Assembly (NCBI GenBank): GCA_003500955.1 | Contig: DNQP01000134.1 | Span: forward strand, 1-6,814 | Source of the DNA: Curvibacter sp. | GTDB taxonomy: Bacteria > Pseudomonadota > Gammaproteobacteria > Burkholderiales > Burkholderiaceae_C | DNA length: 6,814 nucleotides | Direction: 5' to 3' | Part shown: positions 1 to 6,814 of the stretch, one piece after another | Numbering within the stretch: position 1 is the first letter of the stretch | How the letters are laid out: each line of letters opens with the position of its first letter | The notes under the pieces: model-generated | Seen by the model: the letters and a program-made list of their open reading frames with translations, nothing else | What the model was told of the DNA's origin: nothing | Database searches by the model: none | Program-made: the position numbers and the translations under genes

Positions 1-1642
1 AGCCCGGAGGCGCGCCGATCAGGCGGCTCACGGCATGACGCTCCATGTACTCCGACATGTCGAAGCGGATCAGCTCGATGCCCATGATGTAGGCCAGCTG
101 CTTGGCCGCTTCCGTCTTGCCCACGCCCGTCGGGCCGCTGAACAGGAAGGAGCCGATGGGCTTGTCGGCGCGGCCCAGACCGGAACGCGCCATCTTGACG
201 GCCGCGGCCAGCACTTCCAGGGCCTTGTCCTGGCCGAAGACTACGCTCTTGAGGTCGCGTTCGATGGTCTGCAGCTTGCTGCGGTCGTCATTGGAGACGT
301 TGGCCGGGGGGATGCGGGCAATCTTGGCCACGATCTCCTCGACCTCGGCCTTGCCGATGGTCTTCTTGCGCTTGGACGGCGTGAGGATGCGCTGAGCCGC
401 ACCGGCCTCGTCGATCACGTCGATGGCCTTGTCGGGCAGGTGGCGGTCGTTGATGTACTTGGCCGACAGCTCGGCCGCCGCCTGCAGCGCCGCATTGGCG
501 TACTTGACGTTGTGGTGTTCCTCAAAACGCGACTTCAGGCCCTTGAGGATGTCGATGGTCTCCTGCACGCTGGGCTCAACCACATCGACCTTCTGGAAGC
601 GACGGCTGAGGGCCGCATCCTTCTCGAAGATGCCGCGGTACTCGGTGAAGGTCGTCGCGCCGATGCACTTGAGCTGCCCGCTGGACAGCGCAGGCTTGAG
701 CAGGTTGGACGCGTCCAGCGTGCCCCCCGACGCCGCACCAGCCCCGATCAGGGTGTGGATCTCGTCGATGAACAGGATGGCGTTGGGCTTGTCCTTGAGC
801 GACTTGAGCACCCCCTTGAGGCGCTGCTCGAAATCACCGCGGTACTTGGTGCCGGCCAGCAGCGCGCCCATGTCGAGCGAGTACACACTGGATTCGGCCA
901 GGATTTCGGGCACGTCACCCTGGGTAATGCGCCAGGCCAGACCCTCGGCAATGGCCGTCTTGCCCACGCCGGCCTCGCCGACCAGCAGGGGGTTGTTCTT
1001 GCGGCGGCGGCAGAGGATCTGGATCACCCGCTCGACCTCGTACTCACGGCCGATCAGGGGATCGATCTTGCCTTCCTTGGCGGCCTGGTTGAGGTTCTGG
1101 GTGTACTGCTCCAAGGGAGAGGCCTTGCTCTCGCCCTTCTCGGCCGCAGCGCCCTCCTCGGCCTCACCCGAGCTCTCGCTGGGCTTGCCAGTCTCGGGCG
1201 GGTCGCTCTTCTTGATGCCGTGGGCGATGAAGTTCACCACGTCCAGGCGCGTCACGCCCTGCTGGTGCAGGTAGTAGACGGCATGCGAATCCTTCTCGCC
1301 GAAGATGGCCACCAGCACATTGGCGCCGGTGACTTCCTTCTTCCCGCTGCCCGTGGATTGCACGTGCATGATGGCGCGCTGGATCACGCGCTGGAAACCC
1401 AGCGTGGGCTGGGTGTCCACATCCTCGGTACCGGCGACCTGGGGCGTGTTGTCCTTGATGAAGTTGGTCAGGGACTTGCGCAGGTCGTCGATGTTGGCGG
1501 CGCAGGCCCGCAGCACCTCGGCAGCACTGGGGTTGTCGAGCAAGGCCAGCAGCAGATGCTCCACCGTGATGAATTCATGGCGTTGCTGACGTGCCTCGAC
1601 AAACGCCATGTGGAGGCTGACTTCCAATTCCTGGGCAATCAT
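1..1642 (-). CDS. clpA: ATP-dependent Clp protease ATP-binding subunit ClpA (C-terminus beyond the left edge)
   Basis: ClpA is the hexameric AAA+ unfoldase that binds ClpP in the cytoplasm and feeds it substrates, including N-degron proteins delivered by ClpS. The frame opens with [20 protein letters not shown], the usual ClpA start, and has no stop before the left edge: 547 codons are present. In order: the N-domain (about residues 1-145), which docks ClpS; an acidic, low-complexity linker (about 160-185); AAA domain 1 with Walker A GEAGVGKT at 222-229 and Walker [10 protein letters not shown] with D293/E294; and the start of AAA domain 2 with Walker A GPTGVGKT at 503-510, ending at SRLIGAPPG. 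Compared with the 758-residue E. coli protein about 200 residues are missing, including the D2 Walker B and the ClpP-docking IGL loop, so an intact C-terminus cannot be confirmed. The start at 1642 has an AGGAAG ribosome binding site 5-6 bases upstream. It lies 123 bases downstream of clpS in the same direction, the usual clpS-clpA order. Identification is firm. Confidence 0.97.
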   Translation of the reverse strand, partial: MIAQELEVSLHMAFVEARQQRHEFITVEHLLLALLDNPSAAEVLRACAANIDDLRKSLTNFIKDNTPQVAGTEDVDTQPTLGFQRVIQRAIMHVQSTGSGKKEVTGANVLVAIFGEKDSHAVYYLHQQGVTRLDVVNFIAHGIKKSDPPETGKPSESSGEAEEGAAAEKGESKASPLEQYTQNLNQAAKEGKIDPLIGREYEVERVIQILCRRRKNNPLLVGEAGVGKTAIAEGLAWRITQGDVPEILAESSVYSLDMGALLAGTKYRGDFEQRLKGVLKSLKDKPNAILFIDEIHTLIGAGAASGGTLDASNLLKPALSSGQLKCIGATTFTEYRGIFEKDAALSRRFQKVDVVEPSVQETIDILKGLKSRFEEHHNVKYANAALQAAAELSAKYINDRHLPDKAIDVIDEAGAAQRILTPSKRKKTIGKAEVEEIVAKIARIPPANVSNDDRSKLQTIERDLKSVVFGQDKALEVLAAAVKMARSGLGRADKPIGSFLFSGPTGVGKTEAAKQLAYIMGIELIRFDMSEYMERHAVSRLIGAPPG

Positions 1643-1672
1643 GTGACTTCCTTTTGCCTTGCTTACGAACCT

Positions 1673-1700
1673 ACTTTAATCCGATTCGCCGGACTGTCCA
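1673..1700 (-). promoter_or_regulatory. possible promoter for clpA inside the clpS-clpA gap
   Basis: Reading the minus strand, TGGACA (1695-1700; five of six matches to the sigma-70 -35 box) is followed after 16 bases by TAAAGT (1673-1678; four of six matches to the -10 box). The expected start would give a leader of roughly 25 bases before the clpA ATG. The gap is AT-richer than its surroundings. This would allow clpA to be made without clpS, but the match is modest and read-through from clpS is equally possible. Confidence 0.3.
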
Positions 1701-1717
1701 ACAGTTCCAGCCGTGAA

Positions 1718-1742
1718 AGTAAAGTAACTTTTGCGGTTTACT
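1718..1742. repeat. nested AT-rich inverted repeats in the clpS-clpA gap
   Basis: AGTAAA (1718-1723) and TTTACT (1737-1742) form an inverted repeat with 13 bases between the arms. Overlapping it is AAAGTAACTTT (1721-1731), a dyad of AAAGT and ACTTT around one base. It sits between clpS and clpA, 18 bases upstream of the possible clpA -35 box. It could be a protein-binding site or simply AT-rich intergenic sequence; no T-tract follows, so it does not look like a terminator. Confidence 0.3.
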
Positions 1743-1765
1743 CGCACTCTTTTCGCGCATCCCGT

Positions 1766-2122
1766 TCATTCCACGGGCTCGCACAGACACTGCAGGGGAT
1801 GGCCGGCCTTGTGCGCCGCCTCCAACACCTGGTCCACTTTGGTCGCCGCGACGTCCTTGGTGTACACACCACAGACGCCTCGACCGTCCAGATGGATCTT
1901 GAGCATGATTTGGGTGGCCGTTTCCAGGTCCTTGTTGAAAAACTCCTGGATCACGACCACCACGAACTCCATCGGGGTGTAGTCGTCGTTGAGCATCACC
2001 ACCTGGTACATCTGCGGTGGCTGGACTTTCTGCGTCCGTCGCTCCAGCACGACCGAATCGCCCTCGTCACGGCTGGGCTGCTGGACGGGGGCCGGCGGTT
2101 TGGCGGGAGATTTCGTGGCCAT
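1766..2122 (-). CDS. clpS: ATP-dependent Clp protease adaptor protein ClpS
   Basis: ClpS (118 residues) binds proteins with bulky hydrophobic N-terminal residues and delivers them to the ClpA N-domain for degradation by ClpAP. The core motif [20 protein letters not shown] runs from 41 to 60. N45, D46, D47, M51 and H77 fall where the E. coli N-degron pocket residues N34, D35, D36, M40 and H66 are expected, so the protein looks functional. The conserved [14 protein letters not shown] and AGHPLQC segments follow. It is longer than the 106-residue E. coli protein because of a proline- and lysine-rich N-terminal tail (about 1-25), the part of ClpS known to be flexible and to enter the ClpA pore. 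The ATG at 2122 is the only upstream start possible, since an in-frame TAG lies four codons earlier, but it has no Shine-Dalgarno sequence. A GTG at residue 25 is a less likely alternative start. It lies 123 bases upstream of clpA and 123 bases downstream of icd. Confidence 0.97.
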   Translation of the reverse strand: MATKSPAKPPAPVQQPSRDEGDSVVLERRTQKVQPPQMYQVVMLNDDYTPMEFVVVVIQEFFNKDLETATQIMLKIHLDGRGVCGVYTKDVAATKVDQVLEAAHKAGHPLQCLCEPVE

Positions 2123-2128
2123 GCGATG

Positions 2129-2134
2129 ATTCTA
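2129..2134 (-). promoter_or_regulatory. possible -10 box (TAGAAT) just upstream of the clpS start
   Basis: On the minus strand TAGAAT, five of six matches to TATAAT, ends six bases before the clpS ATG. No convincing -35 box lies 16-18 bases further upstream (the sequence there reads about ACGTGT). If used, transcription would begin at or next to the A of the start codon and give a leaderless clpS message. The weak -35 keeps confidence low. Confidence 0.25.
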
Positions 2135-2169
2135 TCGAGCGCGCCCTCGGCACACGTCGCTTAGGGTTG

Positions 2170-2197
2170 AAATGGAGGCGGCTGGCCCTGCTTCAAG
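2170..2197 (-). promoter_or_regulatory. candidate sigma-32 (RpoH) heat-shock promoter for clpS-clpA
   Basis: On the minus strand CTTGAAG (2191-2197) is followed after 13 bases by CTCCATTT (2170-2177). The heat-shock consensus is CTTGAAA, a 12-14 base spacer, then CCCCATnT, so this is six of seven and all but one fixed position of the -10 element, with the same 13-base spacing as recalled for E. coli dnaK P1. Transcription would start near 2163 and give a leader of about 40 bases before clpS. It lies in the short gap after icd, pointing into clpS-clpA, which fits a proteostasis operon. The pattern match is good but untested. Confidence 0.55.
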
Positions 2198-2209
2198 ATG
2201 GAGAGCGCG

Positions 2210-2244
2210 AAAAGTCTGCCGGACACGACCAGGCCAGGCGGCAG
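2210..2244 (-). terminator. weak candidate terminator after icd
   Basis: Directly after the icd stop codon the minus strand reads CTGCCG (2239-2244), a 17-base loop, CGGCAG (2216-2221), AC and then TTTT (2210-2213). The six-pair stem is perfect, but the loop is long and the T-tract short, so termination may be partial. It overlaps the -35 element of the candidate heat-shock promoter, so icd transcripts may end about where clpS transcripts begin. Confidence 0.35.
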
Positions 2245-2245
2245 C

Positions 2246-3499
2246 TCACATGTGCTCGATCATGACCTCGCCAAAGCCCGAGCAGCTGACCTGGGTGGCC
2301 CCCTCCATGAGACGGGCGAAGTCGTAGGTCACCCGTTTGCTCAGGATAGCCTTTTCCATGGCGCTGATCAGCAGATCGGCAGCCTCTTTCCAGCCCATGT
2401 GGCGCAGCATCATCTCCGCCGAAAGAATTTCGGAGCCCGGATTCACATAATCCTTGCCCGCGTACTTGGGCGCGGTCCCGTGGGTCGCCTCGAACATGGC
2501 CACGGTGTCGGAGAGGTTCGCGCCGGGCGCGATGCCTATGCCGCCGACCTGCGCCGCCAGCGCGTCCGAGATGTAGTCGCCATTGAGGTTGAGGGTGGCA
2601 ATCACGCTGTATTCGGCTGGCCGCAGCAGGATCTGCTGCAGGAAGGCGTCGGCGATCACATCCTTGATGATGATGTCACGACCGGTGCGCGGGTTCCTGA
2701 GGCGGCACCAGGGGCCGCCGTCGATCAGCTCGGCGGAAAACTCCTTCTGCGCCAGGGCATAGGCCCAGTCTCGAAAGCCGCCCTCGGTGAACTTCATGAT
2801 GTTGCCTTTGTGCACGATGGTCACACTGGGCTTGTCATTGTCGATGGCGTACTGGATGGCCTTGCGCATCAGTCGCTCGGTCCCCTCGACGGAGACCGGC
2901 TTGACGCCGATGCCGGAGGTCTCGGGGAAACGGATCTTCTTCACGCCCATCTCCTCGACCAGGAACCTGATGAGCTTTCTTGCCTGGACGGATTGCGCCT
3001 CGTACTCGATGCCCGCGTAGATGTCCTCCGAGTTCTCGCGGAAGATCACCATGTTGACCTTCTCGGGCTCTTTCAGCGGCGAGGGCACCCCCTTGAAATA
3101 CTGCACCGGACGCAGGCAGACGTAGAGATCGAGCTCCTGACGCAGCGCCACGTTGAGCGAGCGGATGCCACCGCCCACGGGCGTGGTCAGCGGCCCCTTG
3201 ATGGAGACCACATAGTCGCGCACCACCTCCAGGGTTTCCTGCGGCAACCAGACGTCAGGGCCATAGAGACGCGTCGACTTCTCGCCCGCATAGACCTCCA
3301 TCCAGTGGATCTTGCGCCGGCCGCCGTAGGCTTTCTCCACGGCAGCATCCACCACCTTGAGCATCACGGGCGTGATGTCCAGGCCCGTGCCATCGCCCTC
3401 GATGTAGGGGATGATGGGCTGATCGGGCACGTTCAGGGTCCGGTCAGGGCGGACGGTGATCTTCTGGCCCTGGGCAGGCACCTGGATGTGCTGGTACAT
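2246..3499 (-). CDS. icd: NADP-dependent isocitrate dehydrogenase, homodimeric type
   Basis: Oxidatively decarboxylates isocitrate to 2-oxoglutarate in the TCA cycle, making NADPH in the cytoplasm. The product is 417 residues, against 416 in E. coli Icd, and is collinear with it. Isocitrate-binding S114, N116, R120, R130 and R154, catalytic Y161 and K231, and metal-binding D284, D308 and D312 are all present. HGTAPKY at 340-346 with K345, Y346, Y392 and R396 matches the residues that select NADP over NAD. S114 corresponds to E. coli S113, the AceK phosphorylation site, in the intact loop GGGIRSLN, so control by AceK is possible. The start at 3499 ([11 protein letters not shown]) is preferred over an in-frame ATG at 3541: it has GGAG 10 bases upstream, it gives the family N-terminus, and the likely -10 box at 3542-3547 would start transcription downstream of the longer start. 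It is divergent from the DUF192 gene and upstream of clpS. Confidence 0.97.
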   Translation of the reverse strand: MYQHIQVPAQGQKITVRPDRTLNVPDQPIIPYIEGDGTGLDITPVMLKVVDAAVEKAYGGRRKIHWMEVYAGEKSTRLYGPDVWLPQETLEVVRDYVVSIKGPLTTPVGGGIRSLNVALRQELDLYVCLRPVQYFKGVPSPLKEPEKVNMVIFRENSEDIYAGIEYEAQSVQARKLIRFLVEEMGVKKIRFPETSGIGVKPVSVEGTERLMRKAIQYAIDNDKPSVTIVHKGNIMKFTEGGFRDWAYALAQKEFSAELIDGGPWCRLRNPRTGRDIIIKDVIADAFLQQILLRPAEYSVIATLNLNGDYISDALAAQVGGIGIAPGANLSDTVAMFEATHGTAPKYAGKDYVNPGSEILSAEMMLRHMGWKEAADLLISAMEKAILSKRVTYDFARLMEGATQVSCSGFGEVMIEHM

Positions 3500-3541
3500 G
3501 AACGCAAAACTCCGTGGAGAAACAATGAGAGAGTGCGGCAA

Positions 3542-3547
3542 ATTCTA
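3542..3547 (-). promoter_or_regulatory. possible -10 box for icd
   Basis: The minus strand carries TAGAAT (five of six to consensus) about 42 bases upstream of the icd ATG, which would give a leader of about 36 bases that includes the GGAG ribosome binding site at 3510-3513. No good -35 box is visible 16-18 bases upstream, so an activator or a non-standard -35 would be needed. The 135-base divergent region 3500-3634 must also hold the DUF192 promoter, for which I see no convincing match. Confidence 0.35.
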
Positions 3548-3634
3548 GTCCTTGCCCTTGCCGCGGCACGGTGGCCTGCCGTCGCAGGCGATGACGCACA
3601 ATGCGGCTGTTGTCGACCTCGCCCGGACCGCTCT

Positions 3635-4105
3635 ATGACGCGACTGATCCTGACCCTTTGCCTGCTGCTGGCGCCCCAGTTCGCCCCGGCCCACGCCCAG
3701 CCCTCGTCGCCCCAGCTTGAGCTGCCGCGCGTGACGCTGACGGCCGGCATGCACCTGATCCAGGCGCAGGTCGCCACCACGCCGCAGCAACAGGCGATCG
3801 GCCTCATGCATCGCAAGGAGATGCCCACCAGCGAAGGCATGCTCTTCATCTTCGAACAGGCCACCCGGCAATGCTTCTGGATGAAGAACACGCTGCTGCC
3901 CCTGACGGCCGCCTTCATCGCCGACGACGGCACCATCGTCAACCTCGCCGACATGAAGCCCCAGACGACCGACTCGCACTGCTCCGCCCAGCCGGTGCGC
4001 TTTGTGCTGGAGATGAACCAGGGCTGGTTCGCCAAACGCGGGCTCAAGGCCGGCAGCCAGCTTGGCGGGCCGGTTTTCGCGAAGCGCGGGCAGGCGGCGA
4101 AATAA
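3635..4105 (+). CDS. secreted DUF192 family protein
   Basis: The product has 156 residues. [21 protein letters not shown] (1-21) is a signal peptide with a short basic start, a leucine-rich core and an AHA cleavage site before QPSS, so the mature protein of about 135 residues is expected in the periplasm. The rest is one DUF192 domain (about 31-145): [18 protein letters not shown], then [11 protein letters not shown], a DDGTIVN strand, and [20 protein letters not shown]. The family is small, beta-rich and of unknown function, so none is assigned. C80 and C116 could pair in the periplasm. The start was chosen because it begins the signal peptide; the frame extends far upstream antisense to icd, but that part is not coding. 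The ribosome binding site is poor (GGA about 8 bases upstream). It is the only plus-strand gene here, placed between the two isocitrate dehydrogenase genes. Confidence 0.88.
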   Translation: MTRLILTLCLLLAPQFAPAHAQPSSPQLELPRVTLTAGMHLIQAQVATTPQQQAIGLMHRKEMPTSEGMLFIFEQATRQCFWMKNTLLPLTAAFIADDGTIVNLADMKPQTTDSHCSAQPVRFVLEMNQGWFAKRGLKAGSQLGGPVFAKRGQAAK

Positions 4106-4138
4106 AAAGCGGCCCGGACGCATGCGTCCGGGCCGCTT
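4101..4138 (-). terminator. strong rho-independent terminator of idh, a perfect 32-base palindrome
   Basis: Positions 4107-4138 are a perfect palindrome with 16-base arms (AAGCGGCCCGGACGCA and its complement). Read on the minus strand, it lies 20 bases after the idh stop and runs into TTTTTATTT, a textbook intrinsic terminator. On the plus strand the hairpin immediately follows the DUF192 stop, but only TTGG comes after it, so termination in that direction would be weaker. The DUF192 TAA (4103-4105) lies within the A/T tract. Confidence 0.88.
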
Positions 4139-4158
4139 GGTCTGCGACGCGCCGAAGC

Positions 4159-6396
<2,238 letters not shown>

Positions 6397-6503
6397 TGCG
6401 TATCTCCAGAAATCGGGACCGGATCCGCGTCGACCGATGTGCCGACGAACAGATATCGGATGGTTTGAGATTTTGCTGTCAGTGCCCTGACCTGGGGCGC
6501 TGT

Positions 6504-6516
6504 TTTTGAATCAAAA
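6504..6516. repeat. short AT-rich palindrome upstream of idh
   Basis: TTTTGAATCAAAA is a perfect dyad of six-base arms around one central base, about 110 bases upstream of the idh start. It could be a binding site for a dimeric regulator. No T-tract after a GC stem is present, so it is not a terminator. Confidence 0.35.
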
Positions 6517-6527
6517 TCCCGCAATGC

Positions 6528-6549
6528 GAAATTTTCATCAAGAAATTTC
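6528..6549. repeat. inverted repeat GAAATTT / AAATTTC upstream of idh
   Basis: Seven-base arms at 6528-6534 and 6543-6549 are separated by eight bases. Together with the palindrome at 6504-6516 this makes an AT-rich block that stands out from the GC-rich surroundings, as expected of a promoter or a site for a DNA-bending protein. The function is unknown. Confidence 0.35.
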
Positions 6550-6564
6550 AACTTTTTTGCAATC

Positions 6565-6601
6565 AGTCTTATAGAAGAGGTCTTATAGAAGATCTAAGAC
6601 T
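6565..6601. promoter_or_regulatory. tandem dyad operator-like array upstream of idh
   Basis: GTCTTATAGAAGA occurs twice (6566-6578 and 6580-6592) with a 14-base period, followed at once by TCTAAGAC (6593-6600), which contains an inverted half-site. Each copy contains TCTTATAGAAGA, one base from the perfect palindrome TCTTATATAAGA. The outermost AGTCTTA (6565-6571) and TAAGACT (6595-6601) are exact inverted repeats. It begins about 170 bases upstream of the idh ATG. Such an arrangement is typical of cooperative binding by a dimeric transcription factor; which one cannot be told from the sequence. On the minus strand the array also contains TATAAG twice, close to a -10 box, so it could overlap a distal idh promoter. 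Confidence 0.55.
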
Positions 6602-6663
6602 GGACTGGGCTGGGACGAAGCGCGCCACCTCCAGCATGACAGCCCCGCTGGGCCGGCGCAAAC

Positions 6664-6694
6664 AAAAAGGGCCCGGAGGTCACCCCCCGGGCCC
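6664..6694 (-). terminator. rho-independent terminator of sodB
   Basis: On the minus strand, 20 bases after the sodB stop, GGGCCCGG (6687-6694, reading the complement) pairs with CCGGGCCC (6669-6676). Two further pairs follow across one mismatch, and then TTTTT (6664-6668). The very GC-rich stem and T-tract make a standard intrinsic terminator. It should insulate idh from sodB transcription. Confidence 0.85.
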
Positions 6695-6714
6695 GGACAG
6701 GCAGGCTGTCGAGA

Positions 6715-6814
6715 TCAGCCGAAGTTCTTCTCGGCGAAGGACCAGTTCACCAGCTTGTCGAAGAAGGTCTCGACAAATTTCTGGCGCAGATTGCGGTAGT
6801 CGATGTAGTAGGCG
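6715..6814 (-). CDS. sodB: superoxide dismutase, Fe/Mn family (C-terminal 32 codons only)
   Basis: Only the end of the gene is in the window. The minus strand reads AYYIDYRNLRQKFVETFF and ends NWSFAEKNFG before a TGA at 6715-6717. The AYYIDYRN block is the signature just after the last metal-binding histidine of iron/manganese superoxide dismutases, and the following helix and NW.FAE ending fit the iron-type SodB of proteobacteria, usually about 193 residues. The enzyme converts superoxide to hydrogen peroxide and oxygen in the cytoplasm. All four metal ligands lie beyond the right edge, so metal preference is inferred from the C-terminal sequence only. It is followed by its own terminator and is upstream of idh in the same direction. 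Confidence 0.92.
   Translation of the reverse strand, partial: AYYIDYRNLRQKFVETFFDKLVNWSFAEKNFG

Larger units (their letters stand above)
6397..6714. other. gene-free region between sodB and idh
   Basis: No credible coding frame is seen here. From the idh side it holds the idh ribosome binding site (6404-6407), then a stretch without recognisable signals. Next comes an AT-rich block at about 6501-6564 with two inverted repeats, and then the tandem dyad array at 6565-6601. A GC-rich stretch of unknown role follows (6602-6662), and the sodB terminator is at 6664-6694. On the minus strand CTGACA at about 6477-6482 resembles a -35 box, but no -10 box lies at a suitable distance, so the idh transcription start cannot be placed. 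Confidence 0.6.

Noticed and set aside
35..2164. A 709-codon plus-strand open frame across clpA and clpS
   Set aside because: It runs exactly antisense to two well-identified genes, its translation is low-complexity (rich in L, G, H, D, V) and matches no family I recognise. Such frames are expected opposite GC-rich genes.
1643..2245. Both gaps flanking clpS are exactly 123 bases
   Set aside because: Their sequences are unrelated by eye, so this is taken as coincidence and not duplication.
2123..2245. A cspD-like gene between clpS and icd, as expected from Pseudomonas gene order
   Set aside because: The gap is too short for a cold-shock protein of about 70 residues plus signals, and no cold-shock motif is visible in any frame.
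3510..3519. CTCCGTGGAG dyad over the icd ribosome binding site, as a possible translation-blocking hairpin
   Set aside because: Full pairing would leave a two-base loop, which is not feasible; only three pairs could form, too weak to matter.
3500..3541. Longer icd start at 3541 adding 14 residues
   Set aside because: The extra residues do not fit the family N-terminus, and the start at 3499 has its own GGAG and lies downstream of the probable transcription start.
2198..3634. Plus-strand open frame continuous with the DUF192 gene, which would give a 635-residue fusion
   Set aside because: The upstream part is antisense to icd and of shadow composition; the real protein begins at 3635 with a clear signal peptide.

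Overview
The window is GC-rich with a strong codon-position bias, so almost every real gene casts long antisense shadow frames. Gene content and protein sequence (ClpS with an [14 protein letters not shown] N-terminus, an icd of the MYQHIxVPAQGxKITV type, a monomeric isocitrate dehydrogenase and a SodB) point to a betaproteobacterium, most likely of the Burkholderiales and probably Comamonadaceae. That assignment is inferred from recalled family sequences, not from a search.

Layout from left to right. (1) 1-1642, minus: clpA, cut off by the left edge. (2) 1766-2122, minus: clpS. (3) 2246-3499, minus: icd, the homodimeric NADP-dependent isocitrate dehydrogenase. (4) 3635-4105, plus: a secreted DUF192 protein, divergent from icd. 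(5) 4159-6396, minus: idh, the unrelated-looking 745-residue monomeric NADP-dependent isocitrate dehydrogenase, convergent with the DUF192 gene. (6) 6397-6714: a 318-base gene-free stretch holding the idh upstream region, a tandem palindromic operator-like array and the sodB terminator. (7) 6715-6814, minus: the last 32 codons of sodB, cut off by the right edge.

How the genes work together. ClpS is the N-degron adaptor that hands substrates to the ClpA unfoldase, which works with ClpP (not in the window). The two isocitrate dehydrogenases catalyse the same TCA-cycle step, isocitrate + NADP+ to 2-oxoglutarate + CO2 + NADPH, with different folds. SodB removes superoxide in the cytoplasm. The clpA-clpS-icd-idh neighbourhood resembles the one recalled from Pseudomonas aeruginosa (clpA, clpS, cspD, icd, idh), but here no cspD-like gene lies between clpS and icd, and a DUF192 gene sits between the two dehydrogenases.

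Nothing here is a clearly new system; the coding content is core metabolism and proteostasis. The points worth checking are regulatory: a good sigma-32-like promoter upstream of clpS, a clpS start with no Shine-Dalgarno sequence, a tandem TCTTATAgAAGA array upstream of idh, and a perfect 32-base palindromic terminator whose A/T tract contains the DUF192 stop codon.
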